Assembly: GCF_004565465.1 (NCBI RefSeq) | Contig: NZ_SRHY01000003.1 | Coordinates: forward strand, 62,001 to 126,000 | Source: Lentibacillus salicampi | GTDB lineage: Bacteria; Bacillota; Bacilli; Bacillales; Amphibacillaceae | Direction: 5' to 3' | DNA: 64,000 nucleotides | Shown: positions 55,067 through 64,000 of the stretch, in pieces | Numbering within the stretch: position 1 is the stretch's first letter | How the letters are laid out: each line of letters starts with the position of its first letter | Notes under the pieces: model-generated | What the model saw: the letters and a program-made list of their open reading frames with translations, nothing else | What the model was told of the DNA's origin: nothing | Databases searched by the model: none | Made by a program: the position numbers and the translations under genes

Positions 55067-56107
55067 TTGGGAAGATTCAGTTTGTCACAGGATTTAGGAA
55101 TAGACCTGGGGACAGCCAACACACTTGTTTTTGTGAAAGGAAAGGGTGTTGTTGTCCGAGAACCGACGGTCGTAGCTAAAAATATTGAGACAGGGGAAAT
55201 TGAAGCAGTCGGAAAATCAGCCAGGAATATGATTGGCCGGACCCCTGGTAATATCTCAGTTGTCAGGCCGATGAAAGACGGTGTTATTGCCGACTATGAT
55301 ACAACCGCTGTTATGATGCAATATTTTATTAAGAAGGCCATGAGTAGAAGATCGCTCTTTGCTAAAAAACCAAATGTGATGATATGTGTTCCATCAGGCA
55401 TTACAATGGTAGAGGAGCGTGCTGTCGTTGATGCGACAAAACAGGCCGGGGCAAAAGATGCCTTTCCCATTGCTGAACCTTTTGCAGCGGGGATTGGGGC
55501 GGGTTTGCCTGTCTGGGAGCCGACGGGTAGCATGATTGTGGATATCGGCGGTGGCACAACTGAAGTTGCTGTTATCTCACTTGGCGGGATCGTAACAAGC
55601 CGTTCGATTCGTACAGCAGGTGATAATATGGATGAATCGATCACAAATTATATTCGCAAGCATTATAACCTGCTGATTGGTGAGCGGTCTGCCGAGTCAA
55701 TTAAATTGGATATCGGCGTCGCGGGAGAAGTTGCGGAAGATGTCGAAATGGATATTCGGGGCCGCGATCTGCTTACAGGCCTGCCGAAAACCATTACCGT
55801 TACATCCAGAGAGATCGCCGGTTCGTTACATGATACGGTTGAAGCGATCACTGAAGCTGTGAAAAGTACATTGGAAACAACACCACCGGAACTTGCTGCT
55901 GATATCATGGACCGTGGAATTGTCTTGTCAGGTGGTGGCTCTCTATTAAGAAACTTAGATAAAATGGTTAGCGATGAGACGAAAATGCCTGTATTTGTTA
56001 CGGATGACCCTTTGGAAAGTGTAGCAATCGGTACAGGTAAATCACTGGAATACATTCATCATTTCCGTTCCCATCCGAATGTATCTTCCCGTCCAACCGT
56101 TGAGTAA
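55067..56107 (+). CDS. mreB: Rod shape-determining protein MreB
   Basis: Actin-like filament protein that positions the elongation machinery under the membrane. The length is 346 residues. The phosphate-1 loop is [18 protein letters not shown] at the N terminus. Phosphate-2 is [20 protein letters not shown] (~155), and the adenosine region is [13 protein letters not shown] (~286). The start is TTG at 55067 (AAAGGAAG 6 bases upstream), which fits the family N terminus; an upstream in-frame TTG at 55049 precedes the site. It begins the run mreB-mreC-mreD-minC-minD. Confidence 0.96.
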   Translation: MGRFSLSQDLGIDLGTANTLVFVKGKGVVVREPTVVAKNIETGEIEAVGKSARNMIGRTPGNISVVRPMKDGVIADYDTTAVMMQYFIKKAMSRRSLFAKKPNVMICVPSGITMVEERAVVDATKQAGAKDAFPIAEPFAAGIGAGLPVWEPTGSMIVDIGGGTTEVAVISLGGIVTSRSIRTAGDNMDESITNYIRKHYNLLIGERSAESIKLDIGVAGEVAEDVEMDIRGRDLLTGLPKTITVTSREIAGSLHDTVEAITEAVKSTLETTPPELAADIMDRGIVLSGGGSLLRNLDKMVSDETKMPVFVTDDPLESVAIGTGKSLEYIHHFRSHPNVSSRPTVE

Positions 56108-56119
56108 GCAGGTGTTCAC

Positions 56120-57001
56120 ATGAAGCTTATACAAAAAAAGAGATTATTTATCCTGTTGATTGGCATTATTGTTCTTGTAGGGCTGATCGGATATTCATTA
56201 CAGGACAGGGATGACGAGACAACAGCAGAACAATTCATCAAAGATACCGTTGGATGGGCACAGAACTTAATACACACACCGGTTAGTTATGTAACAGGTG
56301 TTTTTAAAAACATTGATGACATCAAGAACACCTATGAAGAAAATAAAATACTACGTGATAAAATAGCGGAATATAAAAGTTTGCAATATGATGTGCAGGA
56401 ATTAAAAGAGGATAATGCTGAACTAAGGGATACATTGGAGAAGACGGAATCAATCCGCGAGTACAACCCGATTCAGGCGACCGTTATATCCCGGTCTTCC
56501 GAACGATGGATTGAACAGGTTACTATCAACAAAGGAACCCAGGACGGTATTGAAGAAAATATGGCGGTAATGACTGCTGAGGGGATGGTCGGTAAGGTAG
56601 AGACGCCTTCAAAATTCACATCAACAGTAAAATTACTAACCGGCTTCGATCAGTTTAACCGTATATCCGCTACCATTTCCAGAGAAAAGGAAGACGATGT
56701 TTTTGGTATGATTGAAGGGTACGACAACGAATCAGATCACCTTTTGTTCCGAATTATTGAGGAGTCGGACAAGGACCTGGAAGAAGGAGAATTGGTCTTA
56801 TCCTCCGGGATGGGCGGTGTCTTTCCGGCAGGCCTGCAAATCGGTAAGGTTAAAGAAGTGAAGCCTGATGAATATGGCTTGACGCGAATGGCCTTTGTTG
56901 AACCACTGGTCGATATGTATGATATTAATAACGTAATCGTGGTCGAGCGGCAACAGCCGGACGATAATGATTCAGAAGGAAACGGGGAGGATGAATCGTG
57001 A
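56120..57001 (+). CDS. mreC: Rod shape-determining protein MreC
   Basis: Bitopic scaffold of the elongasome (293 residues; B. subtilis 290). A short cytoplasmic tail and one transmembrane helix (~9-27) lead to a coiled coil (~65-115, DIKNTYEENKILRDKIAEYK). The beta-rich extracytoplasmic MreC domain contains VISRSSERWIEQVTINKGTQ (~122) and LSSGMGGVFPAGLQIGKVKE (~230). It starts 12 bases after mreB. Its stop overlaps the mreD start by 4 bases. Confidence 0.95.
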   Translation: MKLIQKKRLFILLIGIIVLVGLIGYSLQDRDDETTAEQFIKDTVGWAQNLIHTPVSYVTGVFKNIDDIKNTYEENKILRDKIAEYKSLQYDVQELKEDNAELRDTLEKTESIREYNPIQATVISRSSERWIEQVTINKGTQDGIEENMAVMTAEGMVGKVETPSKFTSTVKLLTGFDQFNRISATISREKEDDVFGMIEGYDNESDHLLFRIIEESDKDLEEGELVLSSGMGGVFPAGLQIGKVKEVKPDEYGLTRMAFVEPLVDMYDINNVIVVERQQPDDNDSEGNGEDES

Positions 57002-57549
57002 TGAAACGATTGCTGATTCCATTGATACTTTTTCTTCTGCTCGTTATCGAAGGCGTTGCGCTGGATATATTGCCTGTTTCTCTACTGAAAGGTGACCTGG
57101 TGTTCGTTTCCCACTGGGTGTTCGTATTTCTTGTTCTGCTTGCTATTTTTTATGACAGGGGAGATACTCATTTTTCCGTATTTTACGGATTGTTGTTTGG
57201 TCTCTTGACAGATATCGTTTATACCGGGATTTTAGGTGTGTACATGTTCAGCTATGCATTCATCGCCTATATGATCCATGGCATGACAAAAATATGGCAC
57301 GCCAATTTTTTTGTAACGATTTTGCTTGGAACTGTAGGGTTAATATTTGTTGAGATTTTTATCAACCTTATCTTTTCCGTTACCGGAGTAGCTGAGTTAG
57401 TCTGGAAAGATTATTTGGTTGATAGACTGGTGCCAACAGTTATTGCAAATGTTGCATTTTTACTCGTTTTATATCCTATTTTCACGAAGCGGCTAATCAG
57501 ATGGAAAGATGAACAACTATCGGACAGCACGAAATTTAATCGTCTGTAA
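56998..57549 (+). CDS. mreD: Rod shape-determining protein MreD
   Basis: Multi-span membrane protein of 183 residues, the third part of MreBCD. About six hydrophobic segments are visible, including the family-typical FSVFYGLLFGLLTDIVYTGI (~59-78). GTG at 56998 has GGGGAGG 7 bases upstream. The ATG at 57001 immediately after it is equally possible and changes one residue. It overlaps mreC by 4 bases (GTGA), so translation is coupled. Confidence 0.93.
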   Translation: MMKRLLIPLILFLLLVIEGVALDILPVSLLKGDLVFVSHWVFVFLVLLAIFYDRGDTHFSVFYGLLFGLLTDIVYTGILGVYMFSYAFIAYMIHGMTKIWHANFFVTILLGTVGLIFVEIFINLIFSVTGVAELVWKDYLVDRLVPTVIANVAFLLVLYPIFTKRLIRWKDEQLSDSTKFNRL

Positions 57550-57580
57550 TGTCAGGGAGAATTTTGAGGTGAACATAAAC

Positions 57581-58267
57581 GTGCTTGAGGAAAACCAATC
57601 GATTACAATTAAAGGTACAAAAGATGGATTGACGCTATTCATAAATGACCGCGGATCGTTTGAGGATGTCATGAAAGAGCTCGGTGATAAGCTTTCGGAA
57701 TACAATCCAAAAAAAGATGAACCAGTCGTCCCGATGACCGTGAAACTAGGAGATCGGTATATTAATGAACGGCAAAAGCAACAACTGCGTGAATTAATTG
57801 GGGGTAAAAACCGCTTCACGATCGATTTTTTTGATTCCAACGTTATTCATCGGGATGAAGCCTTGACATGGAAGGAAAATAGTGACGTCAAGGTGATTAA
57901 TAGAATGGTACGATCCGGGCAGGTGTTGGAAAATGTCGGTGATTTGCTGTTAATTGGAGATGTCAATCCTGGCGGAAGAGTTGTGACAACAGGCAATGTG
58001 TTCATCATGGGGAATCTGTTTGGGATAGCGCATGCGGGTTCGAATGGCGACCGTGAAGCAATCATCGCTGCTTCCTATATGAAACCGAGTCAGCTCAGAA
58101 TAGCCGATTATATCAGTCGCGCACCAGACTATGAAACGGAAGGGGTCTACATGGAATGCGGGCTCATTGATGAGGGACAGGATAAGATCGTCATTGATCG
58201 GCTTCAGGTTCTTTCACATAAACGAAAAGGTATAAGCGGGTTTGAAAGGAGAATACTGAATGGGTGA
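57581..58267 (+). CDS. minC: Septum site-determining protein MinC
   Basis: FtsZ-assembly inhibitor acting with MinD near the poles. The length is 228 residues (B. subtilis 226). The N-terminal domain begins ITIKGTKDGLTLFINDRG. The C-terminal beta-helix carries VRSGQVLENVGDLLLIGDVN, PGGRVVTTGNVFIMGNLFGI and AHAGSNGDREAIIAASYM, and binds MinD and itself. The start is GTG at 57581, with GAGGTGA 8 bases upstream. A GTG at 57569 with AGGGAG is a weaker alternative. It overlaps minD by 8 bases. Confidence 0.94.
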   Translation: MLEENQSITIKGTKDGLTLFINDRGSFEDVMKELGDKLSEYNPKKDEPVVPMTVKLGDRYINERQKQQLRELIGGKNRFTIDFFDSNVIHRDEALTWKENSDVKVINRMVRSGQVLENVGDLLLIGDVNPGGRVVTTGNVFIMGNLFGIAHAGSNGDREAIIAASYMKPSQLRIADYISRAPDYETEGVYMECGLIDEGQDKIVIDRLQVLSHKRKGISGFERRILNG

Positions 58268-59057
58268 AGCGATAGTCATTACGTCCGGTAAAGGCGGAGT
58301 AGGTAAAACGACCACAACAGCAAACATTGGTACAGCTCTGGCTCTAATGGAGAAAAAAGTCTGTCTGATTGACACCGATATTGGCCTCAGAAATCTGGAT
58401 GTTATAATGGGTCTGGAAAACCGGATCATTTATGATATTGTGGATGTCATTGAAGAGCGCTGTAAACTCGGACAAGCATTGATCAAAGACAAACGATTTG
58501 ACGATTTGACACTTTTACCTGCAGCACAGACGAGTGATAAATCAGCTGTTACAACTGAAGGTATGAAAAAAATCATTCAGGAATTGAAACAAACCTATGA
58601 TTATATCATTATTGATTGTCCGGCAGGAATCGAACAAGGTTTCCAAAATGCGATTGCCGGCGCCGATAAAGCCATTGTCATTACAACCCCGGAAAAATCC
58701 AGTGTCAGAGATGCCGATCGCATTGTCGGTTTATTGGAAAACGAGGCGATCGATCCGCCGAAAATGGTCATTAACCGCATTCGGAACCATATGATAAAAA
58801 ATGGTGATATGCTGGATATAGATGATATCATGCAAATACTTTCGATCGATTTAATCGGAATTGTAATTGACGATGATGCCGTTATCAAAGCATCCAATAA
58901 CGGTGAACCTGTGGCACTTCAAGGAAGTTCAAAAGCTTCTGTTGCGTATCGGAATATTGCACGCCGGATGCTGGGTGAAACAGTTCCGCTTCAGTCACTG
59001 GAAAATGAAAAAGGGATGTTTCAACGGGTGAAAAAGTTTTTCCGACTAGGTTCCTGA
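58260..59057 (+). CDS. minD: Septum site-determining protein MinD
   Basis: Membrane-associated ParA-type ATPase partner of MinC. The length is 265 residues. The deviant Walker A is SGKGGVGKTTTTANIG (residues ~10-25). Asp motifs are LIDTDIGLRNLDV and YIIIDCPAGIEQGF. The C-terminal amphipathic membrane helix is MFQRVKKFFRL. A GAAAGGAG site lies 8 bases before the ATG, inside the minC end. It is the last gene of the mreBCD-minCD run. Confidence 0.97.
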   Translation: MGEAIVITSGKGGVGKTTTTANIGTALALMEKKVCLIDTDIGLRNLDVIMGLENRIIYDIVDVIEERCKLGQALIKDKRFDDLTLLPAAQTSDKSAVTTEGMKKIIQELKQTYDYIIIDCPAGIEQGFQNAIAGADKAIVITTPEKSSVRDADRIVGLLENEAIDPPKMVINRIRNHMIKNGDMLDIDDIMQILSIDLIGIVIDDDAVIKASNNGEPVALQGSSKASVAYRNIARRMLGETVPLQSLENEKGMFQRVKKFFRLGS

Positions 59058-59122
59058 TCGAATCGCCCACATGTAAAAGCGCTGCAGCTTGCTGCATGAA
59101 CCAAAACTTTCAGAACGTTGTA

Positions 59123-59151
59123 TCATAACATCCTCTCACAACTCATACACT
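59123..59151 (+). promoter_or_regulatory. Sigma-E promoter of spoIVFA-spoIVFB
   Basis: TCATAAC, 14 bases, CATACACT. The -10 fits CATACANT completely and the -35 fits five of seven positions of KMATATT. The spoIVFA ATG lies 33 bases downstream. The operon is sigma-E controlled in B. subtilis. Confidence 0.75.
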
Positions 59152-59183
59152 TGTACAAAAGCGTGACAAGGGTTGTGAAAAGA

Positions 59184-59945
59184 ATGGATAAAGGAATAAA
59201 AAAAGTAAGAAAATCGATTAATCAGCGAAAAAAGGTGCGCGGAACTGCCTCCGGTCAAAACGCTACTAAACAAATGCTGTCATCATCCTTTCCACAAGAA
59301 GAAGAAAAACATGGCTACTCCCCCGTCTTCACGGATGATACAGGTTTATCAAAGCGTAAAAGTGTGCGTATTACCGGACTTACCATTAAAGGGATATTAT
59401 CAGCAATGCTTTTTTTCGCTGCAGCCCTGCTGTTTCAGACGGATTCTGAACTACTTTCCGAACCGAAAAAATGGACAACCAATACCTTGACAGAAGAGTT
59501 TCCGTTTGCCCGTGTCAACCAATGGTATCAGGAGTCGTTCGGGGCACCGATGGCTTTATCATCCCAATCTTCCGACAAGGGACAGGCCTTGGCACTTCCA
59601 GTCAGCGCTACCGTTTCGGAATCGTTCCAGGCCAATGGAACGGGGATCATGCTTTCACCTGAGAACGAGACAGATGTTTCAGCTCTCAAGGGCGGCGTGG
59701 TCACGTTTTCTGGTAATGATCAGGAACATGGTAAAACGGTTATTGTCCAGCATGCCGATAACAGTAAAACAGTATACGGGAATTTAAGTTCGATTGACGT
59801 TCACTTGTATCAGTTTATTGACAATGGTCAAAAAGTTGGTTTATTCAATCCGGATGCCGAACATAAAAATGTTTATTTTGCTATTGAACAAAACAATTCG
59901 TATGTGGATCCTGTACAGGTGATTCAAGTTGATGACAGGCCGTAA
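59184..59945 (+). CDS. spoIVFA: SpoIVFA, inhibitor/anchor of the SpoIVFB protease
   Basis: Membrane protein of the outer forespore membrane that holds SpoIVFB inactive with BofA until the SpoIVB signal arrives. The length is 253 residues (B. subtilis 264). A basic cytoplasmic N terminus (~1-60) is followed by one transmembrane helix (~66-84, KGILSAMLFFAAALLF). The forespore-space M23/LytM-like domain (~140-250, VIVQHADNSKTVYGNL) lacks the full zinc ligands, as expected of a non-enzymatic member. The start is ATG at 59184 (AAGGG 11 bases upstream). It overlaps spoIVFB by 14 bases. Confidence 0.92.
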   Translation: MDKGIKKVRKSINQRKKVRGTASGQNATKQMLSSSFPQEEEKHGYSPVFTDDTGLSKRKSVRITGLTIKGILSAMLFFAAALLFQTDSELLSEPKKWTTNTLTEEFPFARVNQWYQESFGAPMALSSQSSDKGQALALPVSATVSESFQANGTGIMLSPENETDVSALKGGVVTFSGNDQEHGKTVIVQHADNSKTVYGNLSSIDVHLYQFIDNGQKVGLFNPDAEHKNVYFAIEQNNSYVDPVQVIQVDDRP

Positions 59946-60795
59946 ATTTATGCCGGCAGTCCATATCCACCCCATACTGTTAATATTTATCATCATTTCA
60001 TTTTTAACCGGTACATTTATTGAACTGATGGTTATACTAACGATTGTCCTGATCCATGAACTGGGGCATTTTACAGCAGCTAAATGGTTCGGCTGGCGGA
60101 TTCGCGGAATCATGCTATGGATATTTGGCGGTGTTATGGATACGGATGAACATGGCACAAGGCCGTTTCATGAAGAAGTATGTGTGACATTGGCGGGACC
60201 GCTCCAGCATCTATTCATTTATTTGGTCTTGTTTTTGCTCTCCGGAAGCGAGATTATTCCACCTTTCATTGTTGAAACGGCGTATGTTTATAATACGGCG
60301 ATCCTGTTGTTCAATTTGTTGCCTGTCTGGCCTCTGGACGGTGGTAAACTGGTACTGTTGGTGCTTTCCGAGAAACTGCCATATCGCAAAGCGTATGATT
60401 ACTCCATCATGTTTTCGATGATTTTGAATGTGATCCTGGCGCTTTTTGTGCTGTTTTTCATGCCATTTACACTCAGTGCATTTCTGTTGTTTTCGTTTTT
60501 GGTGATGGAAAACAGAAGAGACTGGAAGCAGCGCTATTACGTGTTTATACGCTTTCTTTTGCTGCGCTATCACGGGGAAAATCACCTCAGACGCGTTCAG
60601 CCAATTGAAGTGTCACACCATGCTATTTTAATGGACATATTCAGCTGTTTTCGCAGGGACAAAACCCATACGATATATGTGATACTCCCGGGTGGTCGCA
60701 GGCGGCAGATGGATGAGATGGAGTGCCTCTACAGTTATTTTCATGGACAGTATTACCGTCAATCCATTGGTGAGATTATTAGTCAGGTATCTTGA
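59932..60795 (+). CDS. spoIVFB: SpoIVFB, pro-sigma-K processing intramembrane metalloprotease
   Basis: Site-2-type protease that cleaves pro-sigma-K in the mother cell. The length is 287 residues (B. subtilis 288). The zinc motif HELGH is at 42-46, and the third ligand Asp136 is in PVWPLDGGK. About six transmembrane helices are followed by a cytoplasmic CBS-like domain from ~195 (HLRRVQPIEVSHHA). The ATG at 59932 uses GGTGA 9 bases upstream; a TTG at 59929 directly precedes it. With gerE and its sigma-K promoter, the window holds both activator and target of sigma-K. Confidence 0.96.
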   Translation: MTGRKFMPAVHIHPILLIFIIISFLTGTFIELMVILTIVLIHELGHFTAAKWFGWRIRGIMLWIFGGVMDTDEHGTRPFHEEVCVTLAGPLQHLFIYLVLFLLSGSEIIPPFIVETAYVYNTAILLFNLLPVWPLDGGKLVLLVLSEKLPYRKAYDYSIMFSMILNVILALFVLFFMPFTLSAFLLFSFLVMENRRDWKQRYYVFIRFLLLRYHGENHLRRVQPIEVSHHAILMDIFSCFRRDKTHTIYVILPGGRRRQMDEMECLYSYFHGQYYRQSIGEIISQVS

Positions 60796-60816
60796 TGAAT
60801 TGGTTTCCGGCAAAGC

Positions 60817-60846
60817 TTGACAACTGAATTTAAATCATGGTAATAT
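60817..60846 (+). promoter_or_regulatory. Sigma-A promoter of rplU-prp-rpmA
   Basis: TTGACA, 18 bases, TAATAT, upstream of the L21 leader. Confidence 0.75.
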
Positions 60847-60861
60847 TTATACGTTATTCAT

Positions 60862-60950
60862 CGTAGCACCAGTGCTACAACCGCTCAGAGCAGGTTTCTA
60901 AATTCCATTAAGGAATACCTGTATGGCGAGTCTTAGTTATTTAGGGAGGT
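60862..60950 (+). promoter_or_regulatory. L21 leader RNA
   Basis: Structured leader of the rplU operon, matching the Firmicutes L21 leader in position and layout. A small hairpin GTAGCA/TGCTAC is at 60863-60878, and a longer stem is built from CAGGT..ATTCC and GGAAT..ACCTG at about 60891-60921. The rplU ribosome binding site follows at 60942. The leader is thought to bind L21 for autogenous control. Confidence 0.75.
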
Positions 60951-60956
60951 GCAAAC

Positions 60957-61265
60957 ATGTACGCAATTATTGAAACAGGCGGCAAGCAAATTAAAGTGAC
61001 TGAGGGACAGGAAGTTTATGTCGAAAAAGTTGTAGCCGAGCCTGAAGAAACGGTTACATTTGAGCAGGTTTTATTCGTCGGTGGCGACGATGCGAAAGTC
61101 GGCGCGCCGTATGTTGATGGTGCTTCTGTCACGGCAAAAGTTGAAAAACATGGTCGTCAGAAAAAGATCGATGTTTTCAAATATAAGCCGAAGAAAAATT
61201 ATCATCGTAAACAAGGCCATCGTCAGCCATATACCAAATTAGTTATTGACAAAATTAATGCATAA
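60957..61265 (+). CDS. rplU: 50S ribosomal protein L21
   Basis: Ribosomal protein L21, 102 residues, binding 23S rRNA. It begins [20 protein letters not shown] and ends with the basic region [20 protein letters not shown] typical of the family. GGGAGGTG lies 6 bases before the ATG. It is first in rplU-prp-rpmA, behind a structured leader. Confidence 0.98.
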   Translation: MYAIIETGGKQIKVTEGQEVYVEKVVAEPEETVTFEQVLFVGGDDAKVGAPYVDGASVTAKVEKHGRQKKIDVFKYKPKKNYHRKQGHRQPYTKLVIDKINA

Positions 61266-61277
61266 AGGTTATAAATT

Positions 61278-61604
61278 ATGATTAATGTCAGTGTCAAGAG
61301 AAAAAATGGTCGCATAAACCAGTTCGAATTGTCCGGACATGCAGCTAGTGGTCCTCACGGCTATGACCTAGTGTGTGCGGGTGTTTCGGCTGTGTCGTTT
61401 GGATCTGTTAATGCAGTCATGACATTATGTGATGCGGATATTAAGATTGAGCAGGGTGATGAAGGAGGCTTCCTTCGAGTGACGGTTCCGAATGGCATAC
61501 CGGATAAATCGATGGAAAACGTCCAGCTATTGCTTGAAGGGATGCTTGTTTCCCTGCAAACAATCGAACAGGAATACAGTGAATTTATTAAAATTGAGGA
61601 CTAA
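61278..61604 (+). CDS. prp: Ribosomal-processing cysteine protease Prp
   Basis: Cysteine protease (YsxB family, 108 residues) that removes the N-terminal extension of ribosomal protein L27 in Firmicutes. The catalytic His21 and Cys33 lie in [19 protein letters not shown]. It sits between rplU and rpmA, and the downstream rpmA encodes the matching cleavage sequence. A weak AAAGG site lies 12 bases upstream of the ATG, so translation is probably coupled to rplU (12-base gap). Confidence 0.95.
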   Translation: MINVSVKRKNGRINQFELSGHAASGPHGYDLVCAGVSAVSFGSVNAVMTLCDADIKIEQGDEGGFLRVTVPNGIPDKSMENVQLLLEGMLVSLQTIEQEYSEFIKIED

Positions 61605-61623
61605 AACAGGGAGGTGCGATATA

Positions 61624-61914
61624 ATGCTACGTTTGGATTTGCAATTTTTCTCTCAGAAAAAAGGAGCCGGAAGTACGAAAAACGGTCGTGATTCTGAATC
61701 GAAACGCCTTGGAGCAAAACGTGCCGACGGTCAATTCGTAAATAGCGGAAGTATTTTGTTCCGGCAACGTGGGACAAAAATCTATCCGGGTATGAATGTC
61801 AGCCGTGGCGGAGATGATACATTGTTCTCCAAAATTGAAGGTGTTGTCAAATATGAGCGCGTTGGACGTGACCGTAAGAAAGTCAGTGTTTATCCGGTCG
61901 CTAAAGAGGCCTGA
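61624..61914 (+). CDS. rpmA: 50S ribosomal protein L27 (with Prp-cleaved N-terminal extension)
   Basis: Ribosomal protein L27, 96 residues, reaching the peptidyl-transferase centre. The N-terminal MLRLDLQFF is the conserved Firmicutes extension, cut by Prp after the second Phe to expose [15 protein letters not shown]. The mature part contains [20 protein letters not shown] and the C-terminal basic region. The start is ATG at 61624 because GGGAGGTG lies 7 bases upstream; the frame continues upstream without a signal. A terminator follows at 61934. Confidence 0.97.
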   Translation: MLRLDLQFFSQKKGAGSTKNGRDSESKRLGAKRADGQFVNSGSILFRQRGTKIYPGMNVSRGGDDTLFSKIEGVVKYERVGRDRKKVSVYPVAKEA

Positions 61915-61933
61915 GCCCGCTGAATTAAAAATG

Positions 61934-61965
61934 AACTCCAGTCAGTTTTTGGCTGGGGTTTTTTT
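61934..61965 (+). terminator. Terminator of the rplU operon
   Basis: A 10-bp stem AACTCCAGTC/GGCTGGGGTT (two G-T pairs), a 7-base loop and a TTTTT tail, 20 bases after the rpmA stop. Confidence 0.8.
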
Positions 61966-62018
61966 GGTAGTAGGGCTCATTTTTTGCTATACTTTTCTTA
62001 CTGTTGGAGGGGAGTAAT

Positions 62019-62555
62019 ATGGATGATAAAGACGTTATCGAACTGCTCCGCCATTACCGGCACGATTTGATGAACCATTTGCAGATTGTGCAGGGATATT
62101 TAAGTATGGGGAAAACAGACAAAGTACAAGTCAAATTAAAGGCTTATATGGAGGAGCTGCAGGAAGAGGGTAAACTGATTCATTTGAATGTACCGGCGTT
62201 TGCATTATCTATACTGCAATTTAATTTCTTACATACGAATTTTCGGTTAACCTACCATATACATACTGAAAATGAAAAGTTGGCTTCAGTGGATCAGCTG
62301 CTTGCAGAACGTTGTCAAAACGTGATGAAAGAGATTAAGAAAGCAGCGGATGAGATGGCATTGTATGAACTTGATGTACACCTGTACGATGCGGATTCAG
62401 ATACGCTCGAATTGGAAGTTGCCGTCAGTGGAAAATTGGCGGATGAACGATCATTCATGCAAACGATGGAGAACATGGGTCATGATGTGACGGTCCATTA
62501 TCAGGATGAGAAAATCAAGTGTACTGTCAGTATTCCATGTAAACGAGGTGGATAG
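62019..62555 (+). CDS. spo0B: Sporulation phosphotransferase Spo0B
   Basis: Phosphorelay protein passing phosphate from Spo0F to Spo0A in sporulation initiation. The length is 178 residues (B. subtilis 192). The N-terminal helical hairpin has LLRHYRHDLMNHLQIVQGYL; His15 (RHDxxNxLQ) is the likely phospho-acceptor. The C-terminal part is a degenerate histidine-kinase-like ATPase fold without ATP motifs. The start is ATG at 62019, with GGAGGGGA 5 bases upstream. obg starts 3 bases after its stop, the conserved spo0B-obg pair. Confidence 0.93.
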   Translation: MDDKDVIELLRHYRHDLMNHLQIVQGYLSMGKTDKVQVKLKAYMEELQEEGKLIHLNVPAFALSILQFNFLHTNFRLTYHIHTENEKLASVDQLLAERCQNVMKEIKKAADEMALYELDVHLYDADSDTLELEVAVSGKLADERSFMQTMENMGHDVTVHYQDEKIKCTVSIPCKRGG

Positions 62556-63839
<1,284 letters not shown>

Positions 63840-63882
63840 CGAGCGTCGGAATATGGGATGTTGCAGACAGGGGGACGTTTAT

Positions 63883-64000
63883 ATGGTGAAAATAGGTTAT
63901 TTAGGCCCGCGTGGAACGTTTACAAAACTGGCGGTGGACACCGCCTTTAATGGCGAAAACAAACAAAGTTTTACAACTATTCCGGAATGCATTGATGCTG
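63883..64000 (+). CDS. pheA: Prephenate dehydratase (3' partial)
   Basis: Start of prephenate dehydratase, which forms phenylpyruvate for phenylalanine synthesis. Thirty-nine codons are visible, beginning MVKIGYLGPRGTFTKLAV, the family's N-terminal signature. The frame is open to the window edge. GGGGG lies 8 bases before the ATG. In B. subtilis the ACT-domain gene pheB lies between obg and pheA; here only 43 bases separate them. Confidence 0.88.
   Translation, partial: MVKIGYLGPRGTFTKLAVDTAFNGENKQSFTTIPECIDA

Noticed and set aside
61492..61623. N-terminal extension of L27 into prp
   Set aside because: The frame is open upstream, but the ribosome binding site GGGAGGTG and the conserved MLRLDLQFF start fix the true beginning at 61624.

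Overview
This is a 64 kb core-genome segment of a low-to-moderate GC, endospore-forming member of the Bacillaceae. The gene order follows the Bacillus subtilis pheT to pheA interval almost gene for gene. Sporulation genes (gerE, gerM, spoVID, ysxE, spoIIB, spoIVFA, spoIVFB, spo0B) are spread through it. Many proteins are strongly acidic (trigger factor, EtfB, GerM, SpoVID, SpoIIB), and the intergenic repeats look like those of salt-tolerant genera. A Virgibacillus/Lentibacillus/Oceanobacillus-like organism is therefore my best guess. This is an inference; there is no rRNA in the window to test it.

Layout. (1) 1-8.9 kb: end of pheT, then rnhC (minus strand), zapA, the CvpA-family gene yshB, polX, mutS2 and yshE. 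(2) 8.9-14 kb: fatty-acid beta-oxidation unit lcfA-fadR-fadB-etfB-etfA, with a perfect FadR operator between lcfA and fadR. (3) 14-21 kb: trxA, uvrC, yslB, and succinate dehydrogenase sdhCAB. (4) 21-27 kb: thioesterase ysmA, gerE (minus strand, sigma-K promoter), ysmB, racE, gerM, rph, ysnA, ysnB. (5) 27-35 kb: tRNA-Gly(CCC) and tRNA-Arg(TCT), ysoA, tig, clpX, lonA, ysxC, ysxD. (6) 35-42 kb: the haem operon hemAXCDBL. (7) 42-48 kb: spoVID, ysxE, a small membrane-protein gene, and a T-box-controlled valS. (8) 47.8-49.6 kb: a minus-strand insert of two tandem RimK-type ATP-grasp ligases. (9) 49.7-54.8 kb: folC, a membrane GAF-GGDEF diguanylate cyclase, spoIIB, radC. (10) 55-64 kb: mreBCD-minCD, spoIVFAB, rplU-prp-rpmA, spo0B, obg, and the start of pheA.

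The departures from the B. subtilis order (recalled, not searched) are the informative part. The ATP-grasp pair is inserted before folC, and a diguanylate cyclase sits where comC would be. The genes maf, lonB, pheB and the ilv-leu cluster are absent from their usual positions. Most gaps over 300 bp are filled by four families of intergenic repeats, named here R1-R4. R1 is a composite element of about 300 bp. R2 has TGTTCAAAAA inverted termini, and one short copy lies inside the sdh operon. R3 has GAGGCTGGGACAAAA inverted termini, and one copy carries a second element nested inside it. R4 is a hairpin found upstream of both clpX and valS.

No CRISPR array, prophage, transposase gene or plasmid feature was seen. 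The least explained content is the ATP-grasp pair, the cyclase, two very small membrane-protein genes and the repeat families.
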